64,000 nt of DNA, from assembly GCA_018266105.1 (NCBI GenBank), contig JAFEBA010000021.1:58299-122298 (forward strand), in the 5' to 3' direction. This document shows positions 51,150-61,479 of the stretch, in pieces. The notes under the pieces were generated by a model. That model was not told the DNA's origin and ran no database searches. It saw nothing but the letters and a program-made list of their open reading frames with translations. The translations under genes and the position numbers were made by a program. How positions within the stretch are numbered: the first letter of the stretch is position 1; each line of letters opens with the position of its first letter. The stretch is from a bacterium (GTDB taxonomy: Bacteria > Vulcanimicrobiota > Xenobia > Xenobiales > JADMJV01).

Positions 51150-52466
51150 TTACTGAAGACGTTCTTCCAGGTCCTTGCGCAGCTCGGGCGGCAAAGTCAG
51201 ATGCGGGTCGGCCAGACGCTGGCGAAGCAGGCCAGCCAGGGTTGAAAAGCGCTGACGCAATTGCTGGCGAATGACCTCCCAGCGGGCGTCCAGCACCACT
51301 TTCAGGCCGTCGGCGTCGCTCAGGAGTTGCGGATCGTGGACGATCGCCACACAGCCAGGAATTCCCAGGTCGCAATCGGTGGACTGCAGCGCCACGCCCT
51401 CCTGAATCACGCAAATTTGACCCACAAAGGGCGCCCGCAAAGGGAAGATCAGGCGGCGGCTCACCTCCAAATAGGCAGCCGCCTCGGTCTGTAAATCGAC
51501 ATAACCGCAATTGCGGGCCAGGACCCGGCTGAGACAATCCCGCTCGGTCAGAAGAAAATCCTGGCTGGCCGCGCGCTCTCCCAGAAGCTGCGGATGCAAT
51601 GGAATGCAGCATTGATTGCCGGGAAGCGTCCCGTAGGAATTGAACCTGCTGATCGTGCCCTTTTCGGAGATGCGCAGAGACACCATCAAGGCATTGCACT
51701 GCTGCGAGTCAGGCGTAACCAGAGAATAATCATTGACCAAGAATTCCCGTGGACGGACGACTCGAGTTGAGGGCGCAATAAACCCACGACCGCCCAGTTC
51801 CAACTCCTCCACGGCGTGCTCAAAGCCCGCGACATCAGGCTCCAAATAGCTCAGACCGGGCAATGTGGTCCAGTTGGCATCGTTGACCAGCTCGTCGCCG
51901 ACGCGGACCGGCTGAGTAGAATGTCGGCAACGCTGCCCGACCTCGGCCACCACCCGACCCAGGTAGTCCGGCCCGGCCTGAAACCAGCCAGACTTGGGAA
52001 AGAACACGGACAGATGCAACTGAGTCGGGTCTGGACAAAACCCCCACAGGTCCAAATGGTTGCTGTGACCACCCCAGGTCAGCTTGGCATTGTCAAACTC
52101 ACCCGTCAGCACCAATTCCAGGCGCTCGGCGCCACTGGCGATCAGGGCCAGGGTGACCTCCGCCAGCACCAGAGAGTCCGGCTTGTCCACCGGGCGCTGA
52201 GCCAGCCAATTGACAGCCGCCCACCAATCCGGCTGGCTCGAGGACCTGAGACGAAAGCCCAGGTAGTTGCTACGCCTGTCCAGCTGGACCGAACCGCCCA
52301 ACCGATAGGCCTGACGAACCAGCTGTAAGTATGGCCAGGCGGGACTGACCTGTAGCAGCTTTTTGCGTGCCGCGGCCGCCCGCTCCAGACTGATGGTGAA
52401 CTGACCCTCCGAGGTCAGCACCCCCTCCCGATGCAGACTCTGAATCAGCCCATCAACCTCAGACAC
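51150..52466 (-). CDS. Hypothetical protein of 438 residues
   Basis: No family recognised. Cytosolic, no membrane segment. The N-terminal 45 residues are helical, the middle contains beta-rich segments such as GSVQLDRRSNYLGFRLRSSS and DSLVLAEVTLALIASGAERL, and the C-terminus is an Arg/Leu-rich helix (IRQQLRQRFSTLAGLLRQRL). A cluster of Cys lies in the middle and C-terminal parts (for example RNSYGTLPG-type loops preceding GNQCCIPLH). The start is the ATG at 52466, whose stop-to-start spacing with thrS is 1 bp, so it is cotranscribed with the synthetase. Confidence 0.7.
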   Translation of the reverse strand: MSEVDGLIQSLHREGVLTSEGQFTISLERAAAARKKLLQVSPAWPYLQLVRQAYRLGGSVQLDRRSNYLGFRLRSSSQPDWWAAVNWLAQRPVDKPDSLVLAEVTLALIASGAERLELVLTGEFDNAKLTWGGHSNHLDLWGFCPDPTQLHLSVFFPKSGWFQAGPDYLGRVVAEVGQRCRHSTQPVRVGDELVNDANWTTLPGLSYLEPDVAGFEHAVEELELGGRGFIAPSTRVVRPREFLVNDYSLVTPDSQQCNALMVSLRISEKGTISRFNSYGTLPGNQCCIPLHPQLLGERAASQDFLLTERDCLSRVLARNCGYVDLQTEAAAYLEVSRRLIFPLRAPFVGQICVIQEGVALQSTDCDLGIPGCVAIVHDPQLLSDADGLKVVLDARWEVIRQQLRQRFSTLAGLLRQRLADPHLTLPPELRKDLEERLQ

Positions 52467-52467
52467 T

Positions 52468-54303
52468 TCAGGCCAGGTCGAGCACTTCCACGTCAGCGAA
52501 GTTGTCCATCACGCGCCGACTGCGGGCCAGCTTGAGGCACTCCAGAGCCCTGGCCAGCGACACGGTGTGCTGCTCTTTGACGCAGTAACGGCGCCAGGTG
52601 ACCTCCTGGTTCTGCTGTTCGCGCTCACCCACGATGAAGACATTGGGTATCTTGGAAGTGGCTGCGTTGCGGATCTTCTTGTTAAACGAATCCGTACCCA
52701 GGTCGGCTTCGGCCCGGAAACCCAGCTTGAAGAGCTCTTGCGCGACCTTTTGAGCGTAGTCGCCAAAGTTCTCCAGATGAACCGGAACCACTCGCACCTG
52801 CAATGGGGACATCCAGGTGGGGAAGGCTCCCTTGAAGTGCTCGATCAGGAAGGCCAGAAAGCGCTCGTGGGTTCCGAGCGGTGCTCGATGGATGCAGTAA
52901 GGAGTGTGCTCTTGCCCGTCAGCTCCGATGTAGGTCAGATTGAAGCGAGCCGGCACGGCGAAATCCAACTGGTTGGTCGAGGCGGTCTCTTCGCGACCCA
53001 CCACATTCCGCACCTGAAAGTCGACCTTCGGACCATAGAAGGCCGCCTCGTCCTCACCGATATGGTAATCGATCCCGATGTCGTCCAGGATCTCCTTAAT
53101 GACGGCCTCGGACTTGATCCAATCCTCGGGCATGTTGACGTATTTGTCGCCCAGACGTTCGGGGGTGTGGGTGGACAGCCGCATCCAGAAGGCCGAGAGG
53201 CGGAACAGCTCATAGTAACGTTTATGCATGTCCAGCACCTTGGTGAACTCATCCTTGAGTTGTTCCGGGGTGCAGTAAATATGGGCGTCGTTCATGCACA
53301 TCCCACGCACGCGCAACAGTCCGGCCAGCGCGCCGGAACCCTCGTAGCGATACACCTGGCCATATTCAGCCAGACGAATCGGCATTTCGCGATAAGAGCG
53401 GGGCCGATGGCCAAAAATAAGGTGATGGAACGGGCAGTTCATGGGCTTGAGGTAATACTCGCGGTTCTCGTCCACCGCCATGGCGGGGAACATGCCCTCT
53501 TTGTAGTGAGCCAGATGTCCCGAGGTCTCAAAAAGCTTACCGTCGGTCACGTGCGGGGTGGCCACCCGCTGATAACCATCGGCAAACTCCCACTCCTTGG
53601 CCAGATTCTCCAGCTCATCACGCAGCACCGTGCCGTTCGGCATCCACAAAGGCAGGCCAGGGCCCACGTGATCAGAGATCATAAAGATCTCCAACTCTTT
53701 GCCCAGCTTGCGGTGATCGTATTTCTTGGCCTCTTCGCGCAGGCGAATGAACTCTTTGAGCTCGGCTTTGTTGTCGAAGGCCAGACCATAGATACGAGTT
53801 AACTGCTCGCGCTTCTCGTCACCGCGCCAATAGGCGCCAGCCAGAGCGTCCAGTTGGAAACAGTCGGTGGGAATCTGTCCAGTGTGTTCCACATGGGGGC
53901 CAGCGCACATATCCTCAAAGGGCCCATTGCGGTAGAAACTCAGGTCCTCGCCGCGCGAGGCCAGGTCCTGACAATATTCGGCCTTGAGGTGCTCGCCCTG
54001 CTCCTGGAGCATGGCCACTGCCTCGGCGGCCGTCATTTCACGACGCTCGAAGGTCTGCTTCTCATTGATGATTTTGCGCATCTCTTTTTCGATGGCACCA
54101 AAATCCTCATCGCTAATCGGCTCGGCAAACAGAAAGTCGTAGTAGAAGCCGTTTTCTACCGGCGGGCCAAAGCCCAACTTGGTGCCCGGCCGCACTTTCT
54201 GTACCGCCTGCGCCAAAATATGGGCCAGCGAGTGACGCCGCTTGTACAGCGGATCGTTCTCCTTGCCCTCGAAATCCAGCCCCGCATACGCTTTCTTGGC
54301 CAT
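52468..54303 (-). CDS. thrS: Threonyl-tRNA synthetase lacking the TGS domain
   Basis: 611 residues. Begins directly with RRHSLAHILAQAV, the editing (N2) domain with the metal-binding His pair and CAGPHVEHTG; the N1 TGS domain of about 60 residues seen in most bacterial ThrRS is missing. The catalytic domain has MNCPFHHLIFGHRPRSYREM with the zinc Cys, motif 2 RVRGMCMNDAHIYC and motif 3 RAPLGTHERFLAFLIEH. The anticodon-binding domain is complete (VRVVPVHLENFGDYAQKVAQ onward). The ATG at 54303 has GAGGAA 5 bp upstream and comes 2 bp after the previous gene; a longer ORF to 54543 overlaps that gene and is not TGS-like. Confidence 0.93.
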   Translation of the reverse strand: MAKKAYAGLDFEGKENDPLYKRRHSLAHILAQAVQKVRPGTKLGFGPPVENGFYYDFLFAEPISDEDFGAIEKEMRKIINEKQTFERREMTAAEAVAMLQEQGEHLKAEYCQDLASRGEDLSFYRNGPFEDMCAGPHVEHTGQIPTDCFQLDALAGAYWRGDEKREQLTRIYGLAFDNKAELKEFIRLREEAKKYDHRKLGKELEIFMISDHVGPGLPLWMPNGTVLRDELENLAKEWEFADGYQRVATPHVTDGKLFETSGHLAHYKEGMFPAMAVDENREYYLKPMNCPFHHLIFGHRPRSYREMPIRLAEYGQVYRYEGSGALAGLLRVRGMCMNDAHIYCTPEQLKDEFTKVLDMHKRYYELFRLSAFWMRLSTHTPERLGDKYVNMPEDWIKSEAVIKEILDDIGIDYHIGEDEAAFYGPKVDFQVRNVVGREETASTNQLDFAVPARFNLTYIGADGQEHTPYCIHRAPLGTHERFLAFLIEHFKGAFPTWMSPLQVRVVPVHLENFGDYAQKVAQELFKLGFRAEADLGTDSFNKKIRNAATSKIPNVFIVGEREQQNQEVTWRRYCVKEQHTVSLARALECLKLARSRRVMDNFADVEVLDLA

Positions 54304-54305
54304 AA

Positions 54306-54617
54306 CTATTCCTCTTCGATGGGTTGATTGAGTTTGTAGTAACGGTCTGCGTCCATCATCGAGGGATAGTGGACCAGCGCCATGTTGATCAAAACTTCGT
54401 ATTCCAGCAGCACTTTCGTCAGTGCCTCGTGCTGTTTGTCGTCCAAGGTGGGTTCCAGCTTTTCCAGCATCCCGATTATGCAGTTTTCCTGCTCCAGGAT
54501 CTCGGCGGCCGTAATCTGGCCGTCCGCGATGTAGCGCTGCCAACGGGGGTGCCCCTCGATAAAATCGTCACGCAACAGGTCAATCCCCTGACCATCAAAC
54601 CAAGGATCTCTAGCCAT
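54306..54617 (-). CDS. Hypothetical acidic protein cotranslated with thrS
   Basis: 103 residues, unrecognised. Mostly helical and acidic: DLLRDDFIEGHPRWQRYIAD, AEILEQENCIIGMLEKLEPT, EALTKVLLEYEVLINMALVH. A strong GAGGAGGG precedes the ATG at 54617; the in-frame extension to 54677 lacks one. It ends 2 bp before thrS, an arrangement that usually means translational coupling. It has no resemblance to a TGS domain, so it does not simply replace that part. Possibly a regulator or partner of ThrRS. Confidence 0.7.
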   Translation of the reverse strand: MARDPWFDGQGIDLLRDDFIEGHPRWQRYIADGQITAAEILEQENCIIGMLEKLEPTLDDKQHEALTKVLLEYEVLINMALVHYPSMMDADRYYKLNQPIEEE

Positions 54618-54699
54618 CCGAACATCCCTCCTCTTCAGAGCCCAAAGGTTTCTGCGCCCGGAAAAGAGGGCCTGCAAACGCTTCTAGAAAGTCACCAGG

Positions 54700-55317
54700 G
54701 TGAGACCCACTCTGCGTATCACCTTGATGGCCCTGCTGGCCGCCTGGTCGGGAGCCCTTGGGCTGATCACGCCCACCATTGCCGGGAGTCGCATATTCAA
54801 GCTCAACGGCTTTCCCATCGTTCTGTCCGGCTTCTTACTGGGACCGGCGGGAGGCTTCTGGTGTGGTGCCCTGGCCGACCTGGTCGCCTTTCTACTCAAG
54901 CCGGGCGGCGCCTACAATCCGTTTTTCACCGTGACCTCCGGACTGACCGGCATGTTACCCGTGATGATCTACCTGAAGCTGGCGCCACGCAGCGGGGACA
55001 GGTTGCTGCTCCACCCGTGGACGTTACTGGTCTCTATAGGTCTGGCACAGGTGGGGATAAAGGTTCTTCTGGTGTCGCCTTTGCTTGCAGTCTGGTCCGG
55101 GCTCCCGGTAAAGGCTTTGGCGCTTCACGCAACGGTGGAGCAGGTCGTTCATACTCCCCTTTATGCTTACGTGGTCTGGGTGGTGTTGCGGCGCGCCGTG
55201 CTTCGAGGTCGGCCGGAGTCTCGCGCAAGCGCTCTACACTGGGCAACCGACGCAGACCAAAAGCCAGAGCTTCAATTCGATCGAGGGATAAACCGCGAAG
55301 ACCCCCAGGCGTTGTGA
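54700..55317 (+). CDS. ECF transporter S-component (FolT-like)
   Basis: Integral membrane substrate-binding subunit of an energy-coupling-factor transporter, 205 residues, with six helices. The segment GFPIVLSGFLLGPAGGFWCGALADLVAF near residues 37-64 (substrate-binding loop and Ala/Gly-rich helix) and AYNPFFTVTSGLTGMLPVMIY match the folate-type S-components. The energising EcfA/EcfT genes are not here. GTG start at 54700 with ATG at 54727 as an alternative. The last hydrophobic helix ends near residue 165; the remaining 40 residues run inside the convergent URO-D gene. Substrate inferred only by resemblance. Confidence 0.75.
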   Translation: MRPTLRITLMALLAAWSGALGLITPTIAGSRIFKLNGFPIVLSGFLLGPAGGFWCGALADLVAFLLKPGGAYNPFFTVTSGLTGMLPVMIYLKLAPRSGDRLLLHPWTLLVSIGLAQVGIKVLLVSPLLAVWSGLPVKALALHATVEQVVHTPLYAYVVWVVLRRAVLRGRPESRASALHWATDADQKPELQFDRGINREDPQAL

Positions 55318-56257
55318 GAATCAGGGGACGAGTGGTGATCTCGCCCATCTGCTGACGCAGGCTCCCCCGCAGCCAGGCGGTGGAGGCATCGCTCCAACCC
55401 TCCGGATCTAATCCGCCCCAGGTGAAACCGTGCCAACGCATAGCTCCTCGAGCCAGATTGGGCCCGGCCGCCACCGGCCAGCCCAGCCCCTGACTGGGCA
55501 GCTTCAGCTCTTCCCAGTAGATGCGGCGCCCCAGGAACTGAACCACGCTCCAGGCTGGCTTACAGGCTTCGATCAGGCTAAGCAGAGAGGGAAGCAGGCG
55601 TTCTTTATAAACGGCCAGCTCCATAACCTCGTGGCTGGCCCCGCTCTCCTCAATGATAATCCCCTGCACACCCGCTTCCACGGCGGCCTTCACGAAGGCC
55701 ACCAGCGACTTGCCAAGGTTCTCGATGGCCTGGCCAAAGAATCCGGGCTTCTCAGTCAGGGCTTCCAGGGTGAGGCGCTGTCCGGCCAATTTCTGCAGCT
55801 GCAAAAAGGGGCTGGGCACCACCGCCACCACGGCTCGCTTGCCGAAGTAGGTGCGGCAGGTCGTGCGAATGGCGTCCTGCTGTTGACTCCAGGCCCCGTG
55901 GCGGCCGTGGACGGCTTCGATCTTGGCCAGATCCTCTGGACGATCCAGGGAAACGTTAGCGTCCAAAGTGTAACCAAAGCAGGCCGGAACAGCCACCACG
56001 TCCGTCTCGGTCCGCTCGACAAAGACCTGGATGGCCTGAGCCAGCACGTCGCCACCCAAAAGCTCGAGATCGTAGGCAGGGTAAAGACAGAAAGGTGGGC
56101 GGTCGGCCGCCTCGCCTTTAAGCACCTTCTCAACCCGCTCAAGCGGTTTGAGAGTGACCGGGCGCTTGGGTAATTCCGGGGCTTCCTCGGTCTGAGGGGC
56201 CGATTTCGAGTGCGAGCGAGGCTTGTCCACAGGTGATCCTAACCGGCCCCGTGGCAC
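55034..56257 (-). CDS. Uroporphyrinogen decarboxylase-like (URO-D superfamily) protein
   Basis: 407 residues. The TIM-barrel core from about 38 to 340 resembles URO-D and cobalamin-dependent methyltransferase proteins: [20 protein letters not shown] near the start, [20 protein letters not shown] near 190, and [18 protein letters not shown] near 312. The usual FPLGG-type N-terminal signature of HemE is absent, so it is probably a URO-D-fold methyltransferase rather than HemE. The last 90 residues are Arg/Pro-rich and look disordered, lying opposite the ECF S-component gene. Function unassigned. Confidence 0.72.
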   Translation of the reverse strand: MPRGRLGSPVDKPRSHSKSAPQTEEAPELPKRPVTLKPLERVEKVLKGEAADRPPFCLYPAYDLELLGGDVLAQAIQVFVERTETDVVAVPACFGYTLDANVSLDRPEDLAKIEAVHGRHGAWSQQQDAIRTTCRTYFGKRAVVAVVPSPFLQLQKLAGQRLTLEALTEKPGFFGQAIENLGKSLVAFVKAAVEAGVQGIIIEESGASHEVMELAVYKERLLPSLLSLIEACKPAWSVVQFLGRRIYWEELKLPSQGLGWPVAAGPNLARGAMRWHGFTWGGLDPEGWSDASTAWLRGSLRQQMGEITTRPLILTTPGGLRGLSLDRIEALAFGLRRLPSVERLRETPADLEARRAATPPRPRKHKGEYERPAPPLREAPKPLPGARTRLQAKATPEEPLSPPVPDL

Positions 56258-57486
56258 TTTTTAAACTTCTTACCGCTGCCACAGGGACAGGGCTCGTTAC
56301 GGCCCAGCTTCTGATTGAGGTAAGGATTGGTGCAGTCCAGGGAAGCCTTGAAGGCCGGGTTGTTGGGCTCTTTGGTCACGGCCCGGCGGAAAGCGTGTCC
56401 GGCAGCCTGAGCATCGCCGTTCACTTTGTAGACCCAACCCAGCACAGCGTAGGGGTAACCCTGCTCCTTGTCGAGTTCGACGGCCTTCTGAGCCAGGTTC
56501 TGGGCCTCTTCCTTCTGGCCGCGCATCAGGGCAACCACCGCGCTATTGCAGAAGGTGACGCCCATCTTGTGGCCATCCTCGGCCATCATGTAGCGGCCAA
56601 TCTCCTTGGCCTCGGGAGGCAGGGCGCAGACCAGCACGGCCTTGCCCACGGGATACTGGGCAAAGCAGGCTGCGGCTTTGTCCAGGTATTCCTGAGCCGA
56701 GTCCAGTTTGTTCTCCATCACATCGATGACGCCCAGGTTCAGGTAGAGCAGACCGATGTTGTCGTCTTCGACCTTGCGCGCCAGACAGTCGTCCACACCC
56801 TTCTTCAGGTTCTGGCGGGCCTGGTCCAACTGCTCTTCCATCAACTGCAGGAAGCCCAGATTGTTGAACACCAAAAAGTGGTTGGCGTCGCCTTGAGCCA
56901 GGTGAGACTCGTAGTCAGCAATGGCAGCCTGGCGGCCTTTGTGCCGATAGATCAACAGCGATAGGTTGGTGACGCAGGTGGCCACGCCCTCAGTGTCACC
57001 CTGCTCGGAGAACATCTTACGAGCGGTTGCGAAATCTTGAGCGGCCTGGGTTGTGTGCCCCAGATCGATGCGCACGCCGCCGAGGTTGCGATAACCGCGA
57101 GCGATGCCTGCGTTGTCCTCGAGCTTGGTGTATAGCTTGTGGGCCCGATCGTAGAGGGCCTCACCCTGACGAAACTCACCCCGTTGGTGGTGGGCGCCGC
57201 CCAGCTCTTCGACATTGCGTGCCTGGGAACTCAAGTCCCCGGCCGCTTCGGCCAGTCGCAGGCTGCGACTCAAGAAGCCAATGGCTTCGGCCGGCTTCTC
57301 CAGGCCGTTGAGACAGACGCCCATTTGATAGAGCATTTCCTCCTGCTCACCCGGGGTCGCATCGGCGGCTTCAGAACGAATGGCCTGGAGCATCTCCCAG
57401 GCGCCGCGGAAGTCTTTCTGCATGATGTGGGCTTTGGAGGCCTGAAGTTTTTCCCCAAGGGGTGAGAGAGTGGCTTGCTCGGACAT
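56239..57486 (-). CDS. TPR protein with C-terminal SEC-C motif
   Basis: About 415 residues. TPR pairs are repeated from residue 10 to 380, for example [40 protein letters not shown] and [20 protein letters not shown]. The C-terminus is a SEC-C zinc motif, [23 protein letters not shown] motifs bind zinc and often mark SecA- or protein-interaction modules, so this is likely an adaptor. Start at ATG 57486 rather than the 57639 ORF start, which lies over the divergent neighbour's leader. It overlaps the URO-D-like gene start by 19 bp. Confidence 0.82.
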   Translation of the reverse strand: MSEQATLSPLGEKLQASKAHIMQKDFRGAWEMLQAIRSEAADATPGEQEEMLYQMGVCLNGLEKPAEAIGFLSRSLRLAEAAGDLSSQARNVEELGGAHHQRGEFRQGEALYDRAHKLYTKLEDNAGIARGYRNLGGVRIDLGHTTQAAQDFATARKMFSEQGDTEGVATCVTNLSLLIYRHKGRQAAIADYESHLAQGDANHFLVFNNLGFLQLMEEQLDQARQNLKKGVDDCLARKVEDDNIGLLYLNLGVIDVMENKLDSAQEYLDKAAACFAQYPVGKAVLVCALPPEAKEIGRYMMAEDGHKMGVTFCNSAVVALMRGQKEEAQNLAQKAVELDKEQGYPYAVLGWVYKVNGDAQAAGHAFRRAVTKEPNNPAFKASLDCTNPYLNQKLGRNEPCPCGSGKKFKKCHGAG

Positions 57487-57569
57487 TGATGTTTTCCTAT
57501 CTAGAGATGCTCCTGGCGTTTTGCCCAAACCATGCGGGGCTAAACGTATTGAGGCTCGAACCCACATCC

Positions 57570-58445
57570 ATGCTGAAGAAACTACTTCTGTTCTTGACCC
57601 TGAGTGCTCTGGCCCTGGCTCGCCCGGTTCAGAGCCCACGCGGGCTTTGTACGTTCGACGTTCCCAGCAATCTGGTGCCTCACGGAGGCATGATTTGGGG
57701 CAACTACCCGGGCATCCAGCTGGACATGCGCGAGGAATACGCCACCGGTGAGGATCTGAAGCCCTTTGTGCTGAGCGTGGCTCCCACCACCGCCAACGGA
57801 AAAAAGGAAAGCGAAGACATCGAGGTCGACGGCGCCCGCGGCACGCTGATCACGCGCACCGATAACAACAGCACTTTTATTCATCTGATCGTTCACAAAG
57901 GCAACTATAACTTCGCCTGGACCATGGCCCTGGGCAATGTCCCCAAGGATGAAGGCGCCGAACTCTTTCGCAACTTGCGAGATTCCATCAAGTTCACCCC
58001 GGACATCATGTCGGCCGGGGGAGAGGCGCGCGAGGTGCGCGACCCCAGCGGCCAGTTGATCGTCAAAATCCCCGGCGGCTTTGGTGGCAGCGGTCGCAAA
58101 TTCAGCAATGGTCAGGTCATGATCATTATGAACTCCCTGCGTGAGGCCAAACCGGAGACCTCGCGCGATTGGGTGGCCAACTATATTCCCAATGGCTACG
58201 TCTCCTACCAACGACGGCACAATGTAGAAGTAGGCGGCAAACAGGTCGATATCATCCTGGCTGAAAGCGAGGGGAAAGACCCCAACACCAAACTTGAAGC
58301 CCAAATGGTGCTGCTGATGCAGGGCAATACCGCGGTGGTGTTGACCTTCGCCGGACCGGCTCGGCTGCGTCAGCAAATTAGCCTGGTGCGCGAATCCGTG
58401 GTCAGCCAGGCTCAGTGGGCCGGGAGTGTGAAAAAGGAAGACTAG
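57570..58445 (+). CDS. Secreted protein of unknown function
   Basis: 291 residues with a signal peptide at 1-18 ([23 protein letters not shown] or ALA cleavage). The mature part is soluble with alternating beta-like segments, for example [20 protein letters not shown] and [20 protein letters not shown]. No cysteine pattern or catalytic motif recognised. The in-frame extension to 57462 overlaps the opposite TPR gene. A small hairpin sits at its stop. Probably exported or periplasmic; role unknown. Confidence 0.7.
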   Translation: MLKKLLLFLTLSALALARPVQSPRGLCTFDVPSNLVPHGGMIWGNYPGIQLDMREEYATGEDLKPFVLSVAPTTANGKKESEDIEVDGARGTLITRTDNNSTFIHLIVHKGNYNFAWTMALGNVPKDEGAELFRNLRDSIKFTPDIMSAGGEAREVRDPSGQLIVKIPGGFGGSGRKFSNGQVMIIMNSLREAKPETSRDWVANYIPNGYVSYQRRHNVEVGGKQVDIILAESEGKDPNTKLEAQMVLLMQGNTAVVLTFAGPARLRQQISLVRESVVSQAQWAGSVKKED

Positions 58446-58461
58446 GGGAAAGAACTTTCCC
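58446..58461 (+). other. Short hairpin between the secreted-protein gene and the E1 gene
   Basis: GGGAAAG and CTTTCCC form a 7-bp stem around AA, followed by ACATATT. Possible weak terminator or mRNA end structure. Confidence 0.3.
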
Positions 58462-58485
58462 ACATATTCAACCTAGGAGATCTCG

Positions 58486-60552
58486 ATGTCGACGGCCGCC
58501 CCTTCCAAAAAGCTTCCTAAAGAGCTCAACGCTGAAAAACTGAAGCAGGCTTACCGGCTCATGCTGACCTCGCGCCGCATCGACGACCGCGAAGTGCAGA
58601 TGAAGCGGCAGAACAAGATCTTCTTCCAGATCAGCGGGGCCGGCCACGAAGCCGTGCTGGTGGCTGCTGGCCAACACCTGAAAGCCGGTCACGACTGGTT
58701 CTTCCCCTACTACCGCGACCGCGCCCTTTGCCTGACGCTGGGAATGACCCCTCTGGAGATGCTGCTTTCGGCCGTCGGCGCTGCCGCCGACCCCAACTCG
58801 GGCGGACGCCAGATGCCCAGCCACTGGGGTCATAAAGACCTGAATATCGTCTCCACCTCCAGCCCCACCGGCACACAGTTTCTGCAGGCAGTCGGTTGCG
58901 CCGAGGCCAGCGTGTTCAAGGGCATTGGCGACGACGTGACCCTGGTCACCAGCGGCGACGGCACCACCAGTCAGGGCGAGTTTTTTGAAGCCATGAACTC
59001 GGCCTGCACACTCAAGGCCCCCGTGCTTTTCCTGATTGAAGACAACGGTTACGCCATCTCGGTGCCGGTGGAAGTGCAGACGGCCGGCGGCAGCATCTCC
59101 AAGCTGGTGGGCAACTGGCCCAACCTCTTCCACCTGGAATGCGACGGCTGCGATTTTCTGGAGAGCTACGAGACCATGCAGAAAGCCGTCGAGCATGTTC
59201 GCAGCCGCAAGGGACCGGCGCTGGTGCACGCCAAAGTGGTGCGCCCCTATTCCCACTCGCTGTCGGATGACGAGGCCAACTACAAGACCCCGGCCGAGCG
59301 CGAAGACGAAGCTCGTCGCGACCCGATCTTGCGGATGGAGAAGCTGCTTTTGTCTCAAGGCGTGAGCCAGGAGCAAATCGAAATGATTCAAACTGAAGTT
59401 GAAGCCACCGTCAAGAAAGCCGCTGAAGAAGCCGAAGCCTCTCCCCAACCGGGGACCGACACGGTTTACCACCACGTTTATTCTTCGGAGGTTAAACCCA
59501 ACTTCAGCAGCCAGCCTCATTTCCAGGGAGACCCCACCACCATGGTGGACCTGATCAACTCCTGTCTGCGCGATGAAATGGAGAGAAACCCGGACATCCG
59601 TATCTTTGGCGAAGACGTAGCTGACGCCAGCCGGGTTGAGGCTTTGGAACACTGCAAGGGCAAGGGCGGCGTCTTCAAGGTGACCCACGGTCTCCAGAGT
59701 AAATTCGGACCCCAGCGGGTGTTCAACAGCCCCCTGGCTGAAGCCAACATCATCGGCCGCGCCATCGGCATGGCCGTGCGCGGCCTGAAGCCCGTGCCCG
59801 AAATCCAGTTCTTCGACTATATCTGGCCCGCTTTCATGCAGTTGCGCAATGAGCTGGCCACCATGCGCTGGCGCTCCAACGGAGCCTTCAAGGCCCCGAT
59901 GGTGGTGCGCGTTCCCATTGGCGGTTATCTCAAAGGCGGCGCTCCCTATCACAGCCAGTGCGGAGAGGTGCTCTTCACCCACACCCCGGGCGTGCATGTG
60001 GTCTTTCCCAGCAACGCCGAAGACGCAGCCGGCCTGCTGCGCACGGCCATCCGCTGCGATGACCCGGTGCTCTTCCTGGAGCACAAGCATCTCTATCGCC
60101 AGACCTACAACAAAGGTCGCTATCCGGGCAACGACTACTGCATTCCTTTCGGCAAAGCCAACCTGGTGCGCGAAGGCAAGCACCTCACCATCGTCACCTA
60201 TGGGGCGCTGGTTCAGCGCAGCCTGGTGGCCGCCAAAGAAGCCGCCCAGAAAGGGGTGGAGGTGGAGATCCTGGATCTGCGCACCCTCAATCCCTATGAC
60301 TGGGATGCCATTGCCGCCTCGGTCAAAAAGACCAGCAAGGTCATCGTGGCCCACGAGGATTGTCTGTCCTGGGGTTACGGCGCCGAAATCGCCGCCCGCA
60401 TCAGCGATGAGCTCTTTGAATATCTGGACGGCCCGGTGCGCCGCATCGGCGCCACCGATACCTTCGTAGCCTACGCTCCCAACGTGGAGGACGTGCAGCT
60501 GCCGCAAGTGGAGACCATCAGCAAGGCCATTCACGATCTCATCAGATACTAG
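58486..60552 (+). CDS. Fused alpha/beta E1 component of a branched-chain 2-oxo acid dehydrogenase-like complex
   Basis: 688 residues, TPP-dependent decarboxylase. The alpha part (about 1-330) contains the TPP motif [20 protein letters not shown] ending in EDNGYAIS near 155-185. The beta part (from about 350) begins [20 protein letters not shown] and has [27 protein letters not shown], and [20 protein letters not shown]. Fusion of the two E1 chains into one gene is known in several bacteria. E2 (lipoyl acyltransferase) and E3 genes are not adjacent. AGGAG 7 bp before the ATG. Substrate (branched-chain 2-oxo acids) is inferred from family. Confidence 0.9.
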   Translation: MSTAAPSKKLPKELNAEKLKQAYRLMLTSRRIDDREVQMKRQNKIFFQISGAGHEAVLVAAGQHLKAGHDWFFPYYRDRALCLTLGMTPLEMLLSAVGAAADPNSGGRQMPSHWGHKDLNIVSTSSPTGTQFLQAVGCAEASVFKGIGDDVTLVTSGDGTTSQGEFFEAMNSACTLKAPVLFLIEDNGYAISVPVEVQTAGGSISKLVGNWPNLFHLECDGCDFLESYETMQKAVEHVRSRKGPALVHAKVVRPYSHSLSDDEANYKTPAEREDEARRDPILRMEKLLLSQGVSQEQIEMIQTEVEATVKKAAEEAEASPQPGTDTVYHHVYSSEVKPNFSSQPHFQGDPTTMVDLINSCLRDEMERNPDIRIFGEDVADASRVEALEHCKGKGGVFKVTHGLQSKFGPQRVFNSPLAEANIIGRAIGMAVRGLKPVPEIQFFDYIWPAFMQLRNELATMRWRSNGAFKAPMVVRVPIGGYLKGGAPYHSQCGEVLFTHTPGVHVVFPSNAEDAAGLLRTAIRCDDPVLFLEHKHLYRQTYNKGRYPGNDYCIPFGKANLVREGKHLTIVTYGALVQRSLVAAKEAAQKGVEVEILDLRTLNPYDWDAIAASVKKTSKVIVAHEDCLSWGYGAEIAARISDELFEYLDGPVRRIGATDTFVAYAPNVEDVQLPQVETISKAIHDLIRY

Positions 60553-60699
60553 GAGAACAGTCCGCGGCCCATCCCAAAGTTTCTGGACAGAATGAAGTTA
60601 TCGGGGACGACTTAGGTTGCCAGAAGCGTCCAACCGACGGTAGGGGGCGTCAGGGCCGTGGATACAGGTGAAGGGTTTGCTCAAATTCGGTCAGGGGAC

Positions 60700-61479
60700 T
60701 CAGACAGTGGCCACGGTGCCCCCGTCAATGATCACTTCGGTGCCCGTGATAGCGGCCGCTCTGGGTGATGCCAGAAAGGCGATCAGATCGGCCACTTCCT
60801 GCGGCTTGGCGGGCCTTCCCAATGGAATTCCTCCCAGCGAGTCCATAATGATTTGCTTGCCTCCGTCGTAGTCCGTCCCGGCTTCGTCGGCCAGGCGCTG
60901 AGCCAGTCGCAACGCAGCTTCAGTTTCGACCCAGCCCGGGGAAACCCGAAGCACCCGAATCCCTTGAGGGGTTACCTCTTTGGAGAGGCTCTTACTATAG
61001 GTGGACAGAGCGGCTTTAGCGGCCGCGTAAGCCGTCGTGGACCCGGGCAGCGGCAGCTTGCTCTGAATCGAGGTGACGTGGATGATCACTCCGGCACCAT
61101 GCCTGAGCATTTCGGGCACAAGCCTGCGGTCAATGCGCACAGCGGGCATCAAATTCAAATCGAATTCGCGATGCCAGTGCTGATCTTGCAACGCGGCAAA
61201 TCCACCCGCTGGAGCGCTTGAGCCCCCGAGGACATGGACAAGAATGTCGACTCCTCCCAATGTTTCCAGTAGGCGGTCGCACAGATGCTGGCAACCCTCT
61301 GGAGTGGACAGGTCAGCGGCCACATAAATGGCATCCTGAGAGGCGGGCACGTTACGAGCCGCAGCCACCACCCGTGCCCCGGCCGCGACCAGAGCCTCCA
61401 CAACCGCAGCGCCCACGCCTTGAGTGGCTCCCGTCACCAAAGCACGCCGATCTTTCAATCCTAAGAAATCGATGCTCAC
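60700..61479 (-). CDS. SDR-family oxidoreductase
   Basis: 259-residue classical short-chain dehydrogenase. Cofactor motif [19 protein letters not shown] near 18; [12 protein letters not shown] replaces NNAG; catalytic region [20 protein letters not shown] with Ser and the YxxxK pair; [12 protein letters not shown] near 180. The C-terminus [16 protein letters not shown] is typical. It overlaps the SnoaL-like gene's stop by 4 bp and is thereby coupled; both are divergent from the HxlR regulator, which probably controls them. Confidence 0.92.
   Translation of the reverse strand: MSIDFLGLKDRRALVTGATQGVGAAVVEALVAAGARVVAAARNVPASQDAIYVAADLSTPEGCQHLCDRLLETLGGVDILVHVLGGSSAPAGGFAALQDQHWHREFDLNLMPAVRIDRRLVPEMLRHGAGVIIHVTSIQSKLPLPGSTTAYAAAKAALSTYSKSLSKEVTPQGIRVLRVSPGWVETEAALRLAQRLADEAGTDYDGGKQIIMDSLGGIPLGRPAKPQEVADLIAFLASPRAAAITGTEVIIDGGTVATV

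Noticed and set aside
58468..60534. 688-codon minus-strand ORF opposite the E1 gene
   Set aside because: Mirror frame of a GC-rich coding gene; the translation is His/Gly/Val-rich with no recognisable motif, while the plus-strand frame has clear TPP and E1 motifs.
60553..60699. 147-bp gap between the E1 and SDR genes
   Set aside because: I see no gene, clear terminator or RNA signal in it.
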